Assembly: GCF_001690685.1 (NCBI RefSeq)
Contig: NZ_LZGL01000013.1
Span: 1-64,000, forward strand
From: Gilliamella sp. wkB112
GTDB taxonomy: Bacteria; Pseudomonadota; Gammaproteobacteria; Enterobacterales; Orbaceae
DNA length: 64,000 bases
Reading direction: 5' to 3'
Shown here: positions 9,779 through 19,333 of the stretch, one piece after another
How positions within the stretch are numbered: the first letter of the stretch is position 1
How the letters are laid out: every line of letters starts with the position of its first letter
Made by a program: the position numbers and the translations under genes
The notes under the pieces: generated by a model
Database searches by the model: none
What the model was told of the DNA's origin: nothing
Seen by the model: the letters and a program-made list of their open reading frames with translations, nothing else

Positions 9779-10636
9779 TTAAATTCTGTTAGCTGAGCCA
9801 ATTATCTGAATAATATTAGTCATTTTTTCTATTAAAGCTTGTTTCGCTGGTAGCATAATTAATCTTGGTTCACAAACTTGTGGGTTTTCTTGTATTGTTT
9901 TTCGTACGGAATCAGCCCAAGTTGTTACAAGTTCTGTATTAAAATTAATCTTAGCATGACCTAATTGAATGCATTTTTTTAACTGTTCAACAGGTATTCC
10001 GGATGCTCCATGTAAAACTAAAGGAATCGTTAAATGGTTGTTAAGCCTTTCCATTTCCTTAAATCCTAGTTTTGGTCCACTACCGCTATATTTTCCGTGA
10101 ACAGAGCCTAATGCAGCAGCTAAAGCGTTAACTTTAGTTTCTTCAACAAGCTTTATACATTCATCAAAATCAGCATAATTGATGCCACCAATCAGACCAT
10201 CTTCATTACCACCAACAGTGCCAACTTCAGCTTCAACCGAAACACCTTTATTTTTAGCATAGTCACAAACAACTTTTGTATTTTTGATATTCTCAATTAT
10301 AGGACTATGGGAACCATCAAACATTACTGAACTAAATCCAGCATCAATTGCTTGTAAACAATGCTCAACAGTTGCACCATGATCTAAATGCAAGGCTACA
10401 GGCACAGTTATTTTTAATTTTTTTTGAGTAGTTAACACCATTTGATATATACACTCAAAACCACCGAGATACTCAACCATTCTGTCTGAGACTGCTACAA
10501 TAATAGGGGTTTTTTGTTGTTCAGCAGTTTCTAAAATTGCTTGAATCCACAATAATCCATTAATATTAAATTGTGCAACAGCATAGTGATCATGTTTTGC
10601 TTGCGTTAACATATTTGTCATTGATACAAAAGCCAT
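9779..10636 (-). CDS. iolJ: Class II aldolase, 6-phospho-5-dehydro-2-deoxy-gluconate aldolase
   Basis: A 285-residue zinc-dependent class II fructose-bisphosphate-type aldolase, predicted to split DKG-6-phosphate into dihydroxyacetone phosphate and malonic semialdehyde. The zinc motif HLDHGAT is at about residue 82, followed by FDGSHSP, EAEVGTVGG and LHGASGI with the third histidine. The position directly after the kinase gene iolC supports IolJ rather than the glycolytic FbaA or a tagatose-bisphosphate aldolase, which share the same fold. The start ATG follows AAAGGAG. Confidence 0.9.
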   Translation of the reverse strand: MAFVSMTNMLTQAKHDHYAVAQFNINGLLWIQAILETAEQQKTPIIVAVSDRMVEYLGGFECIYQMVLTTQKKLKITVPVALHLDHGATVEHCLQAIDAGFSSVMFDGSHSPIIENIKNTKVVCDYAKNKGVSVEAEVGTVGGNEDGLIGGINYADFDECIKLVEETKVNALAAALGSVHGKYSGSGPKLGFKEMERLNNHLTIPLVLHGASGIPVEQLKKCIQLGHAKINFNTELVTTWADSVRKTIQENPQVCEPRLIMLPAKQALIEKMTNIIQIIGSANRI

Positions 10637-10720
10637 AATGACTCCTTTACCGCGCTTAAGTGTTTTGGTTAATTAAAAATAAGTAGTACTACATAATAAA
10701 TTTTATTTATAAATATATGA

Positions 10721-11680
10721 CTACTTATCTTGTTCCTTAATTAAAGCTTCAATAGCCGCAACATTAGGCATTGCTTCAGAGGAACTATGTTTGCTAACTA
10801 CGATAGCAGCAGCAGCAGCACCAAATTTAAGTGCAGTTTCGATGTTTCTTCCTGAATTTAGGGCATATAAAAATGCTGAAGCATAAGAATCCCCCGCACC
10901 AAATGTTTTTAAAACATTACTCTTGTAAGCTTTACCTTGAATTACTTGACCATCTTTGGTATAGGCATAAGAGCCTTTTACTCCATGTTTAATAACAATT
11001 AATTTTGGTTGATGTTGAAATAAATAAGCAACAGTATCTTTATTTTCACCTTTTTTATTTTCTAATTTATCAAACTCGTCACGTGTACCAATTACTACAT
11101 CTGACATTTCGGCCATTAATGAGTAATATACAGATGTTTCTGCATCTGATTTCCATGTAGGATAGCGGTAATCAAGTTCAAATAGAATTTCAATATTATG
11201 TTTACGAGCATATTTCACTACTTGAAATACTGCTTCTCGGGAAGGGCTTCCTGATAATGCAGTTCCAGAAATGAGGATCTTTTTGGTTTTTTTGATATAT
11301 TCCTCTTGGATTTCTTCTGGACGAAGGTATAAATCAGCAACATTCTCGCGATACATTAAAATACTACATTCTTCAGGGCTTTTTATTTCAGTAAAAACCA
11401 TACCAGAGGTATGCCCTTCCTGATCAAAAATAGTATGTTCGGTATTAATTCCAACATCAGCCATATATTTTTTAATAAAGCGTCCATGCTGATCATTTGA
11501 AACTTTACCAATAAATCCTACTTTCATTCCTAGTTTTGAAGTACCAATTGCAATATTTACTGGAGAACCACCAACATATTTAGCAAATGTCATTGTTTCT
11601 TCCATTGGTCTATTATACTCAACGGCATTTAAATCAATGCAAGCTCGGCCTACTGTAATCAAATCAAATTGCTTTTCCAT
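10721..11680 (-). CDS. iolC: 5-dehydro-2-deoxygluconokinase
   Basis: A PfkB-family carbohydrate kinase of 319 residues that phosphorylates DKG to DKG-6-phosphate; in characterised systems this product is the inducer of the iol regulon. The N-terminal glycines (GRACIDLN, KYVGGSPVNIA near residue 36) and the C-terminal PfkB signature FGAGDSYASAF with its catalytic aspartate are present. It is the first gene of the minus-strand iolC-J-B-HPr-D-H operon; the start ATG at 11680 follows GAGGTG. The divergent neighbour is an AraC-type regulator. Confidence 0.93.
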   Translation of the reverse strand: MEKQFDLITVGRACIDLNAVEYNRPMEETMTFAKYVGGSPVNIAIGTSKLGMKVGFIGKVSNDQHGRFIKKYMADVGINTEHTIFDQEGHTSGMVFTEIKSPEECSILMYRENVADLYLRPEEIQEEYIKKTKKILISGTALSGSPSREAVFQVVKYARKHNIEILFELDYRYPTWKSDAETSVYYSLMAEMSDVVIGTRDEFDKLENKKGENKDTVAYLFQHQPKLIVIKHGVKGSYAYTKDGQVIQGKAYKSNVLKTFGAGDSYASAFLYALNSGRNIETALKFGAAAAAIVVSKHSSSEAMPNVAAIEALIKEQDK

Positions 11681-12249
11681 AAAATATTCACCTCATTCTA
11701 TTAATCAATAAATTAAGTTATAAAAAATGATGAATAAAAGATAACATAAAAAATAATATATGACAAACTTTTGAGTATATTGTGATAAATATTTATCTTA
11801 TAACTAATAGTTAGTCTAATATATTCTTGGTAAGGAAGATTTAATTTTAAAAAATTATTTTAAATTATATTGTTATACCGACTAGCTTTTATTGGATTTT
11901 CTAAGGTTTTTTTAATTAATGAATAGATTTATATATAATATATTTCTGATTAAAATAATTATTCATAATTTTATTAACAATTAGAATATTAATAATAGGA
12001 ATGTTTGAATTTATTAATTAGTGAGTATTCTTTATGTAGATAGTGAAGTATATTGAATAGATTAAATAAATTAAAATGTTTACATGCAATAACTATTGTT
12101 TATTTTTTAAAACAATAATTATATTAATAAGTTACTTTATTTATATGCTATTAATATATATCTTTATAATATAATTGAAATTATATATTATTGTATAATT
12201 ACACTAAATATAGATAACTAATTAAATCAGAATTTATGTAAAGGTAAGT
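11681..12249. promoter_or_regulatory. Divergent iolC / AraC-regulator intergenic region
   Basis: About 570 bp of almost pure A/T with no protein-like frame. It must contain the promoter of the iolC operon and that of the regulator at 12250. I could not single out a convincing operator by eye because AT-rich repeats are everywhere in it. Confidence 0.5.
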
Positions 12250-13143
12250 ATGATTACACTCAACGCAAAAAAATGTAAATTCGAATCTATTTTTAGTAAT
12301 GATTCAGCGCCAAGGTTATTAAGTATTTGTTACCAGAATCATAATATTGCCAAATTCCCCAGAATGATGCATAAACATGATGATAGGATGGAAATCTTAT
12401 TTGTGCAAAAAGGTAATGGCAGTTATTTGGTTGAAGGTGAAAAATATACCACCGGCAAAGGTGATATCCTTGTATATAATAGTGGTGTACTACATGATGA
12501 ATGCCATGTAAATAATATTTCAAACCATGATATTATAATTTATAGTTGTTCTATTTCTGGTGTGAAAATAAATAAACTTCCTGCAAATCATCTTGTTGCG
12601 GCTGGCCAAGATATCTTAATTAAAAGTGGTGATTACGCTATAGATATAGAAACTATGTTTGAATTAATCCTTCGTCAAGTTAAAATTAATTCAAAAAATA
12701 GTGAACTCATTGATTATTTGACAAAAGCACTGATTCTATTAATTTATAATTTATCTCAGAATAATTTTAATCGAACTAATCATACAATTAATCATGTTTT
12801 GGGAACAAGAATTCAAAATTATTTAGATGAAAACTACAATAAAGATATAAAACTTGAAAATATTGCTCATGCTCTTAATGTTAATAAGTTCTATTTATCT
12901 CATATATTTAAAACATTTTCTGGATATTCACCAGTTCAATATTTAATCCGGCGTCGCATTGGTGAAGCACAAACACTATTGATCAATTCGCAATATCGAG
13001 TCACTGATATTGCTTATATAGTTGGATATAATAATATGAGCAATTTTCAACAAACTTTTGTCAAAATAGTTGGAATGACTCCTCATAAATACCGTTGTTT
13101 GATGTTAGATAAAGAAAGAAACGACTACATTATAATAAATTAG
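12250..13143 (+). CDS. AraC-family transcriptional regulator (second paralogue)
   Basis: A 297-residue regulator with an N-terminal cupin (MMHKHDDRME, GNGSYLVEGE, KGDILVYNSGVLHDE) and a C-terminal AraC helix-turn-helix pair (about residues 195-290; FYLSHIFKTFSGYSP, VGYNNMSNFQQ). It resembles the regulator at 2036-2890 throughout and must have arisen by duplication. Being divergent from iolC makes it the likely local regulator of the iolC-H operon. Bacillus uses a DeoR-type and Salmonella an RpiR-type iol regulator, so AraC control here would be a different arrangement; it is inferred only. Confidence 0.87.
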   Translation: MITLNAKKCKFESIFSNDSAPRLLSICYQNHNIAKFPRMMHKHDDRMEILFVQKGNGSYLVEGEKYTTGKGDILVYNSGVLHDECHVNNISNHDIIIYSCSISGVKINKLPANHLVAAGQDILIKSGDYAIDIETMFELILRQVKINSKNSELIDYLTKALILLIYNLSQNNFNRTNHTINHVLGTRIQNYLDENYNKDIKLENIAHALNVNKFYLSHIFKTFSGYSPVQYLIRRRIGEAQTLLINSQYRVTDIAYIVGYNNMSNFQQTFVKIVGMTPHKYRCLMLDKERNDYIIIN

Positions 13144-13145
13144 TT

Positions 13146-13168
13146 TAGCCATATCCTCACAATGGCTA
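13146..13168 (+). terminator. Weak hairpin after the AraC-type regulator
   Basis: A 7-bp stem TAGCCAT / ATGGCTA with a 9-nt loop begins three bases after the stop codon and is followed by TTTATAG. It is short and has a poor U-tract, so it is only a possible terminator. Confidence 0.4.
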
Positions 13169-13753
13169 TTTATAGTATTATTTATATGATATTTATTTTT
13201 AAAATATCAAAACTAAATGGATATGTTTTGAGTATATTCTGATTTTGTTTTTATTGTTAAAAAGCAAGATTTTTAATTTTCCTTTAGATAAAAGAGAACC
13301 TTGTCACAAAAAAACACCTTTTTCCCTCCTAAAAATAACAAAATTTCGCAATTAATAAATTAACTTTTCGAGAATAATAACAACAATTTCAAAATCAATT
13401 GTCCCTTTATTGGAATTTTATATTTCTGTTGAAAACAGATTGGATAGTCTCTAAAAGTATTATTGGTTGATATATAACTTGTTGAATTCTTATGTTTTAT
13501 TTTCTTGTTTTATTTTGAAACAAGTTGAGGATAAGTTGTATGACCACAGATTGGTGAAATATTTATAATAAATTATGGGTGGTTGAATGATGATCGCAAC
13601 AATGAATTTTTGTATTGTTTTTCGCGATAGCTTTCATTTTACCCCAAAATATATACCAGTAACCAAAGGTATTTTACTTAATAAAATCAAAGATATTATT
13701 TTAAGAATAATTCAAAAGGTAATTAATTTATTGTTAATAGAAGGAGTAAAAAT
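13169..13753. other. Non-coding spacer upstream of the plus-strand TIM-barrel/dehydrogenase pair
   Basis: About 585 bp with no protein-like frame. It precedes the two-gene plus-strand operon starting at 13754, which has a good Shine-Dalgarno (AGAAGGAG), and presumably contains that promoter. No recognised RNA or operator was seen. Confidence 0.45.
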
Positions 13754-14677
13754 ATGAGCTACAAAATAGCAAATGCACCGTGTAGTTGGGGTGTTGATGA
13801 TCCTAAAAATCCTTATCTACCACCTTGGAAACGTGTATTAAAAGAAGCTCAATTAGCGGGGTATAAAAGTATTGAACTAGGTCCTTATAGTTATCTACCA
13901 ACAGATCCAGTTTTATTAAGTGATGCATTAAATGAACATGGACTTTCTATTGTTGCGGGTACTATTTTTGATGATTTAGTTACTGAGTCCTATTTTCCTA
14001 ATATTCTTGAATTAACAAAAAATATTTGTTCACTAATATCAAAAATTCCAACCGCTGAAAAAGTGGCAGGAATGGAGTACCAACCTCCTTATCTTGTTGT
14101 TATTGATTTTGGCAATCCTGAACGAGCAAAAATGGCAGGTCAAGTAAAAGAATCTCCTCGCTTATCAAAAGAAGATTGGGCGAGAATGATCAAGAATATC
14201 AAATATGTTAGTAAACTTGCTTGGGAAGAATACGGCGTTCGTCCTGTTATTCATCCTCATGCAGGTGGTTGTATTGAGTTTTCTGATGAAATTAAAATGA
14301 TTGCGAACGATATTTCTTACGATATTGCTGGATTTTGTTTGGATACTGGGCATTTATATTATTCAGGTATGGATCCAATTTTATCACTTAATGAATATCA
14401 AGATCGTTTAGATTATCTTCATTTTAAAGATGTGAATAAAGAAGTTTTTGATCGTGTAATTCCTAAGAAAATTGATTTTTTCAAAGCTTGTGCTGAAGGT
14501 GTTATGTGTCCGATTGGTACTGGAGCTATAGATTATCCTAAAGTTAAACAATTTTTAGATAATATTAAATATCAAGGTTGGATAACAATAGAACAAGAAC
14601 GAGATCCTCGTAATGTTGAAGGCAGTTTAACTGATGTAACCAATAGTTTGAAATTCTTACATTCAGTTGGTTTCTAA
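13754..14677 (+). CDS. IolE-like TIM-barrel sugar isomerase/epimerase or dehydratase
   Basis: A 307-residue xylose-isomerase-like TIM-barrel protein. The N-terminal NAPCSWGV is reminiscent of the inosose dehydratase group, and metal-site motifs HPHAGG, CLDTGHLYYSG, HFKDV and EQERDP are present in the usual order. It is distinct from the canonical IolE at 17260, which has the [10 protein letters not shown] opening. It is followed after 28 bp by a Gfo/Idh/MocA oxidoreductase and both are on the plus strand, so the two form a dehydrogenase plus isomerase module of the kind seen in inositol-isomer pathways. Substrate not known. Confidence 0.75.
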   Translation: MSYKIANAPCSWGVDDPKNPYLPPWKRVLKEAQLAGYKSIELGPYSYLPTDPVLLSDALNEHGLSIVAGTIFDDLVTESYFPNILELTKNICSLISKIPTAEKVAGMEYQPPYLVVIDFGNPERAKMAGQVKESPRLSKEDWARMIKNIKYVSKLAWEEYGVRPVIHPHAGGCIEFSDEIKMIANDISYDIAGFCLDTGHLYYSGMDPILSLNEYQDRLDYLHFKDVNKEVFDRVIPKKIDFFKACAEGVMCPIGTGAIDYPKVKQFLDNIKYQGWITIEQERDPRNVEGSLTDVTNSLKFLHSVGF

Positions 14678-14705
14678 TAAATTAGCATCTTATAGGGAGT
14701 AAAAA

Positions 14706-15878
14706 ATGATTAATGGTACACGTAAAATTAATCGAACCATTCGTTGGGGAATGGTGGGTGGAGGCAGTACTAGTCAAATTGGTTATATTCATCGAAGTGC
14801 AGCATTAAGAGATAATAGTTTTCAGTTAGTGGCGGGTGCATTTGATATAGATGCCCAAAGAGGTAAAAATTTTGGCACACAACTTTTGGTTGCAGAAGAT
14901 CGCTGTTATCCTGATTATAAAACAATGTTTTTAGAGGAAGCGAAGCGAAGTGATGGTATTGAAGCGGTATCAGTTGTAACACCTAATGGTACTCATTTTG
15001 AAATTTGTAAAGCTGCATTAGAAGCAGGTCTTCATGTTGTATGTGAAAAACCATTGTGTTTCACAACTAGTGAAGCAAATATATTAGTGGAATTATCGAA
15101 AAAATATAACAAGATTGTAGGTGTAGCATATGGATATTCAGGTCATCAGTTAATTCATCAAGCAAGAGATATGATTGCTAGAGGGGAACTAGGTGAGATT
15201 CGTATGGTTCATATGCAATTTTCTCATGGTTTTCATTCGGAAGCTGTTGAATTACAGAATGAAAGTACTCGCTGGCGTGTTGACCCTAAAATTGTAGGGC
15301 CAAGTTATGTGCTTGGTGACCTTGCTACTCATCCACTTTTTTTAGCAGAAACCATGTTACCAGGACTACGTATTAAAAAACTTTTATGTTCACGCCAAAG
15401 CTTTGTAAAAAGCCGTGCCCCATTAGAAGATAATGCTTACGTTTTAATGGAATACGATAATGGTGCAATGGGGCATATGTGGTGTTCGGCAGTTAATGCT
15501 GGTTGTATGCATGGACAAATCATACGTATTATTGGTTCTAAAGCTAGTCTTGAGTGGTGGGATGAACGACCAAATCAAATGAAATATGAGATTCAAGGAC
15601 AACCAGCTCAAATCCTTGAACGAGGTATGGGATATTTGTCACCTAGAGCATTGGAAGATGATCGTATTGGGGGGGGGCATCCTGAAGGTTTATTTGAATC
15701 GTGGTCCAATCTTTACTGGCGTTTTGCTGTTGCAATGGATGCTACAGATAGAAAAGATGATAAATTTTTATCTACATTTTGGTATCCTGATCTTCATGCT
15801 GGTGTTGAAGGCGTCAAATGGATTGAAAACTGTGTATCTTCAGCTGATAAAGGGGCAATTTGGGTAGATTATAAGTAA
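14706..15878 (+). CDS. Gfo/Idh/MocA-family oxidoreductase
   Basis: A 390-residue NAD(P)-dependent dehydrogenase, longer than the IolG copies. The Rossmann motif GMVGGGSTSQIG is near residue 15, the CEKPL motif with catalytic lysine near residue 114, and GDLATHPL supplies the Asp/His pair. It belongs to a branch separate from IolG and could act on scyllo-inositol, an inosose or another cyclic or aldose substrate. It is translated from ATG behind AGGGAG, right after the IolE-like gene. Residues 322-324 are three GGG codons making a nine-G run at 15669-15677; a slip there would remove the last 65 residues or so. Confidence 0.75.
   Translation: MINGTRKINRTIRWGMVGGGSTSQIGYIHRSAALRDNSFQLVAGAFDIDAQRGKNFGTQLLVAEDRCYPDYKTMFLEEAKRSDGIEAVSVVTPNGTHFEICKAALEAGLHVVCEKPLCFTTSEANILVELSKKYNKIVGVAYGYSGHQLIHQARDMIARGELGEIRMVHMQFSHGFHSEAVELQNESTRWRVDPKIVGPSYVLGDLATHPLFLAETMLPGLRIKKLLCSRQSFVKSRAPLEDNAYVLMEYDNGAMGHMWCSAVNAGCMHGQIIRIIGSKASLEWWDERPNQMKYEIQGQPAQILERGMGYLSPRALEDDRIGGGHPEGLFESWSNLYWRFAVAMDATDRKDDKFLSTFWYPDLHAGVEGVKWIENCVSSADKGAIWVDYK
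15669..15677 (+). repeat. Second nine-G homopolymer inside a coding region
   Basis: Nine consecutive G encode Gly-Gly-Gly (ATT GGG GGG GGG CAT) in the frame of the Gfo/Idh gene at 14706. It is the same length and codon phase as the run at 592-600. The next longest G runs I noticed in coding sequence here are six (thiI, thrA, thrB). Confidence 0.9.
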
Positions 15879-15898
15879 TAAATTGTAACAACTTTTTT

Positions 15899-15934
15899 GG
15901 TTCAATAATTTAGATATTAACAAATTATTGAACC
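15899..15934 (+). terminator. Perfect 13-bp hairpin after the dehydrogenase gene
   Basis: GGTTCAATAATTT pairs perfectly with AAATTATTGAACC around a 10-nt loop, 20 bp after the stop. A T-run precedes the stem but none follows it, so termination would not be canonical; RNA 3'-end protection is an alternative role. Confidence 0.45.
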
Positions 15935-16090
15935 ATGCTTACTAAACATAAATAAACTTGAAATTTTTAATTATTAAAATAAAAAATATAATTTAAACTA
16001 GTTGATTATAAATTCATTATCAATTCCTTAAGTTTAATCGAAAATCACACTTAACATATTATCTAAAATTTTAGAAAAGAACTTATTATA

Positions 16091-16939
16091 TTAAAGCTTA
16101 ATATTTTCTCTAATTTTTCTTTCATCTGATGGTGATATGCCAAAATTTTTTCGATAACATTTAGCAAAGTAATCACTATTTAAAAAACCACAAGATAAAG
16201 ATATTTCTGTAATCGAATCATCTGATTGTTTTAATTTATCTCTTCCTGCTAACACTCTTAGACGGTTTAGATAATTAACCGATGATAATCCAGTTAATTT
16301 TTTTATTTGTCGATTAATTGTTTTACTCGACATGTAAAATTGTTCAGATAATTTTTTCCAGTCAATATGTTCGCAATAATTTTGTTGTAAATATCTTAAT
16401 AAACTTCGGATCTTATATTGTGTACTATTTTTTGGATATCGTTTTTGACTAGTAATCATGATACTAATAATTTGAATAAAAAAAGCTTCAATTTGTAACA
16501 AATAAGGTGAATCACTTGATACTGTGTTTGACATATAGATTTGATGTATTTTTTTAGCTAAATTTATACATTTCTCTTTATCTTCTGTTATTAACCAAAT
16601 AAATGGAGAACTTTTATTTACCAAAAATTGATGCAAGATTAAATCTAGATTTTTTAGATAATTAAAAGATTCATTAGGGTTAATCAAAATATTCATTAAT
16701 TTTAATGTACCAAGTTCATTATAAAAATGCCGGTCATCTTTAAGAATAAAAAAAATATCTCCTTCTTGTATAAAATAAAGTTCCCCATTTAGAACATGAA
16801 CACCATAACCTTGATCTACAATAACTAATTCATTAAACTGATGATTATGTTCTCTATCTTTTGTTTCAGGATCAGTATAGGTAAAAGCTAGAAGATCTGT
16901 TTCATGATTAAAAAATTGTTTAATGGTGAGTAATTCCAT
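16091..16939 (-). CDS. AraC-family regulator, RhaS/RhaR-like
   Basis: A 282-residue AraC-type regulator with an N-terminal cupin resembling RhaS/RhaR (NHQFNELVIVDQGYGVHVL at about residues 30-50, then DDRHFYNE) and a C-terminal double helix-turn-helix (about 180-282; MSSKTINRQIK, CGFLNSDYFAKCYRKNFG). I place the start at the ATG at 16939 rather than the GTG at 16951, because the only Shine-Dalgarno (GGAG at 16951-16954) would overlap the earlier start. It lies between the plus-strand dehydrogenase module and the iolE operon. Which operon it controls is unclear; no rhamnose genes are in the window. Confidence 0.8.
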   Translation of the reverse strand: MELLTIKQFFNHETDLLAFTYTDPETKDREHNHQFNELVIVDQGYGVHVLNGELYFIQEGDIFFILKDDRHFYNELGTLKLMNILINPNESFNYLKNLDLILHQFLVNKSSPFIWLITEDKEKCINLAKKIHQIYMSNTVSSDSPYLLQIEAFFIQIISIMITSQKRYPKNSTQYKIRSLLRYLQQNYCEHIDWKKLSEQFYMSSKTINRQIKKLTGLSSVNYLNRLRVLAGRDKLKQSDDSITEISLSCGFLNSDYFAKCYRKNFGISPSDERKIRENIKL

Positions 16940-17259
16940 AAAACAAAGCACTCCAAATTATAATAAATTAAATTGAAATGAAGAGAGCAAAAAATTCAAA
17001 ACCATTTAACAATATAATTAATTGTTATGTATTTTATAAATTTATATATTCTTGTCTTCTTATTGTAAAATAAAGAAATTCATTTCTGTGTACTAGATCA
17101 AATAAAAAAATTATTTTTTCAATATTGTGATAAACGCTATATTTCATATTTTTTAGTTGTAAAATTAAAATTGTATTGTCAGTTATTATGAGTGGAATAT
17201 TCTTCTTAGGTAAAGAAGAATATTCTTAGTTAAGAAAATTAGAGCTGCGTTTTATTAAA
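16940..17259. promoter_or_regulatory. Spacer between RhaS-like regulator and iolE, with a perfect hairpin
   Basis: This 320-bp spacer holds the regulator's promoter. A perfect 13-bp inverted repeat, GAATATTCTTCTT / AAGAAGAATATTC at 17195-17225 with a 5-nt loop, sits 35 bp after the iolE stop on the minus strand. It lacks a U-tract in either direction, so it may be a 3'-end stabilising stem or an operator. Confidence 0.5.
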
Positions 17260-18159
17260 TTAAATTCCTGTATTCTCCTTAATATATTTACGCCCTTTAA
17301 CTGCATAATCAAAAGGATTAGCAATTGAGGGATCTTGCTCTGCTTCTACTACCATCCACCCTTGATAACCGGCTTGATCCAAAATAGCAAAGACTGGTTT
17401 GAAATCAATAACGCCATCACCAGGAACAGTAAAAGCCCCTTTTCTAACACCGTCTAAAAAACTTAGACCTTTAGCTTTAACTTCTTCAACAATAGAGTCT
17501 CGAACATCTTTTAAATGTACATGTACAATACGTGTTATATATTTTTCTAAAATAGATAGCATTGCTTTTTGTGATCCTTCAGAATAATAAGCATGGCCTG
17601 TATCAAATAAAAGATAAACATCATCATTAACTTCCTCCATATAACGATCAATTTCATCTGTTGTTTGAATTGCTGTTCCCATATGATGATGTAAACAAAC
17701 TTTCATTCCTTTTTCTGCTGCTAATCCAGCTATTTCATTGTAACCATCAGCAAGCAAATTCCATTCTTTGTCGGAAAAAATTCTTTTATCTTTACCAAAA
17801 ATAGGTTTTTTTAACCCTTGGATACTACCACTTTGTTCCGAACAACCAATGACTTTAGCTCCCATTTCATGTAAAAAATTCATTTGGTTAATAAATTCTT
17901 TTATAGTTTGATCCTTTTTCCCATCCCCAAAAAATGTACTTGTCCATGCATTACAAATTTGAATACCTCTTGCTTGAAGTTTATGTTTTAATATTTTGGT
18001 ATCTCTTGGATATTTACCTCCAACTTCACTACCGGTAAAACCTGCTAATGCCATTTCACTGATGCATTGTTCAAATGTATTTTCTTTGCCTAATTCTGGC
18101 ATATCATCATTTGTCCATCCTATAGGTGCTATTCCTAATTTTATTTTATTTTTATTCAT
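17260..18159 (-). CDS. iolE: Inosose dehydratase
   Basis: A 299-residue TIM-barrel enzyme dehydrating scyllo-inosose to the diketo-inositol used by IolD. The IolE hallmarks are clear: [13 protein letters not shown] at about residue 10, [39 protein letters not shown] and VVEAEQDPS near the C-terminus. The ATG at 18159, nine bases after GGAG, gives the family-like N-terminus; an upstream TTG at 18177 would overlap that ribosome-binding site. It is the last gene of the permease-iolI-iolG-iolE run, 124 bp after iolG. Confidence 0.93.
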   Translation of the reverse strand: MNKNKIKLGIAPIGWTNDDMPELGKENTFEQCISEMALAGFTGSEVGGKYPRDTKILKHKLQARGIQICNAWTSTFFGDGKKDQTIKEFINQMNFLHEMGAKVIGCSEQSGSIQGLKKPIFGKDKRIFSDKEWNLLADGYNEIAGLAAEKGMKVCLHHHMGTAIQTTDEIDRYMEEVNDDVYLLFDTGHAYYSEGSQKAMLSILEKYITRIVHVHLKDVRDSIVEEVKAKGLSFLDGVRKGAFTVPGDGVIDFKPVFAILDQAGYQGWMVVEAEQDPSIANPFDYAVKGRKYIKENTGI

Positions 18160-18237
18160 TTTCAGATTCTCCAACAACTTTATTTATTGATAACTCTTTG
18201 TATTAGTATTCTCATTTATAAAGAGGTTATGTTTATT

Positions 18238-18271
18238 AAATTCAGAACCGAGATTAGTAAGTTCTGAATTT
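18238..18271 (-). other. Perfect 11-bp inverted repeat between iolG and iolE
   Basis: AAATTCAGAAC pairs with GTTCTGAATTT around a 12-nt loop, starting 13 bp after the iolG stop. There is no U-tract on the minus strand, so it may be a processing or stability element within the iolG-iolE transcript rather than a terminator. Confidence 0.45.
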
Positions 18272-18283
18272 AATAATTTGCTT

Positions 18284-19303
18284 TTATTTTTTTCTATAGA
18301 AGCTTGGTGTTGCTGGCATAGAAATATGTTCTTGATTACCTGTTTGCTGTGCTTTTACACAAGCATCTGCAGCAACAGCTGCAGAGTAACCATCCCATGC
18401 AGATGCGCCTTGTGTAAATTGACCAGATGTCACATTATTAATAAATGCTTGTAACTCAACATCATAAGCATCAATAAAACGTTTTTTCCAATCAACCAAA
18501 ATAGCCCTTTGCAAATTACCATCTTTTCTAAATACTACTTGTGTAGGTTCTGGTAATGATGCAATACCATTTTCACCAATTACTTCACACTGTATATCGT
18601 AGCCATACATACAATTAACAAAAATTTCGGTATTAATAACAATGCCTTTTGTTGTTTCTAAAATTACCATTTGAGGATCCATCAAATGACCACTGGCTTT
18701 AGAAGTTTTTCTTGGATAGATAACCCGTGCTGATTTATAGTCATCATCCAATAACCAACGAAGAACATCTAATTCATGAATTAAGGTATCTACAATTGCC
18801 ATATCGGTTGTATAACTATCACCAACTATAGGGTTGAAATGTTTACAATTCAAAAGTAGTGGTTGACCTATTTCACCGCTGTCAAGTGCGGCTTTTAATT
18901 GGCGATAGGTGCTATCAAACGGGCGCATAAATCCAACTTGAACTAAACGTTTACCATGCTTAATTTCAGCATCAACAATTTTTTTGCAGCCATCTGCTGT
19001 TACAGCTAAAGGTTTTTCGCAAAATACTGGTTTACCTACAGCTATCGCTGCCAATACAAATTCCTCGTGAGTAGGGCCCCAAGAAGTTACAACAATTGCA
19101 TCAACTTCATCTGCATTGATTAGATCATGAGCATTTTTATAAAAATGCGCATTGATACCCATTTTTTTTACTGCTTCTTTAGCGCTAGCTTCATTAATAT
19201 CATTTACAGCTACAACCTGACTACCGATTAGTTTTTTACTCAAGCGTTCTATATGTTCTTGTCCAATGGCGCCAGTTCCAATTACTCCAAATTTTAATAC
19301 CAT
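18284..19303 (-). CDS. iolG: Inositol 2-dehydrogenase (second copy)
   Basis: A 339-residue NAD-dependent Gfo/Idh/MocA dehydrogenase oxidising myo-inositol to 2-keto-myo-inositol (scyllo-inosose). The Rossmann motif GVIGTGAIG is at residues 6-14, Lys97 in EKP, and Asp172/His176 in DTLIHELD, matching B. subtilis IolG numbering. Compared with the copy at 972-1985 it is the one in an operon with iolE, so it is the better candidate for the main enzyme. It is translated from ATG behind AGGAG, 30 bp after the iolI stop. Confidence 0.92.
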   Translation of the reverse strand: MVLKFGVIGTGAIGQEHIERLSKKLIGSQVVAVNDINEASAKEAVKKMGINAHFYKNAHDLINADEVDAIVVTSWGPTHEEFVLAAIAVGKPVFCEKPLAVTADGCKKIVDAEIKHGKRLVQVGFMRPFDSTYRQLKAALDSGEIGQPLLLNCKHFNPIVGDSYTTDMAIVDTLIHELDVLRWLLDDDYKSARVIYPRKTSKASGHLMDPQMVILETTKGIVINTEIFVNCMYGYDIQCEVIGENGIASLPEPTQVVFRKDGNLQRAILVDWKKRFIDAYDVELQAFINNVTSGQFTQGASAWDGYSAAVAADACVKAQQTGNQEHISMPATPSFYRKK

Positions 19304-19333
19304 GTTCTTTCTCCTATAACTGCTGAAAAATAA

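Noticed and set aside
17085-17104. A CRP-like site (TGTGT-N6-TCAAA) upstream of the RhaS-like regulator
   Set aside because: Too far from the TGTGA-N6-TCACA consensus in both halves to support in DNA this AT-rich.
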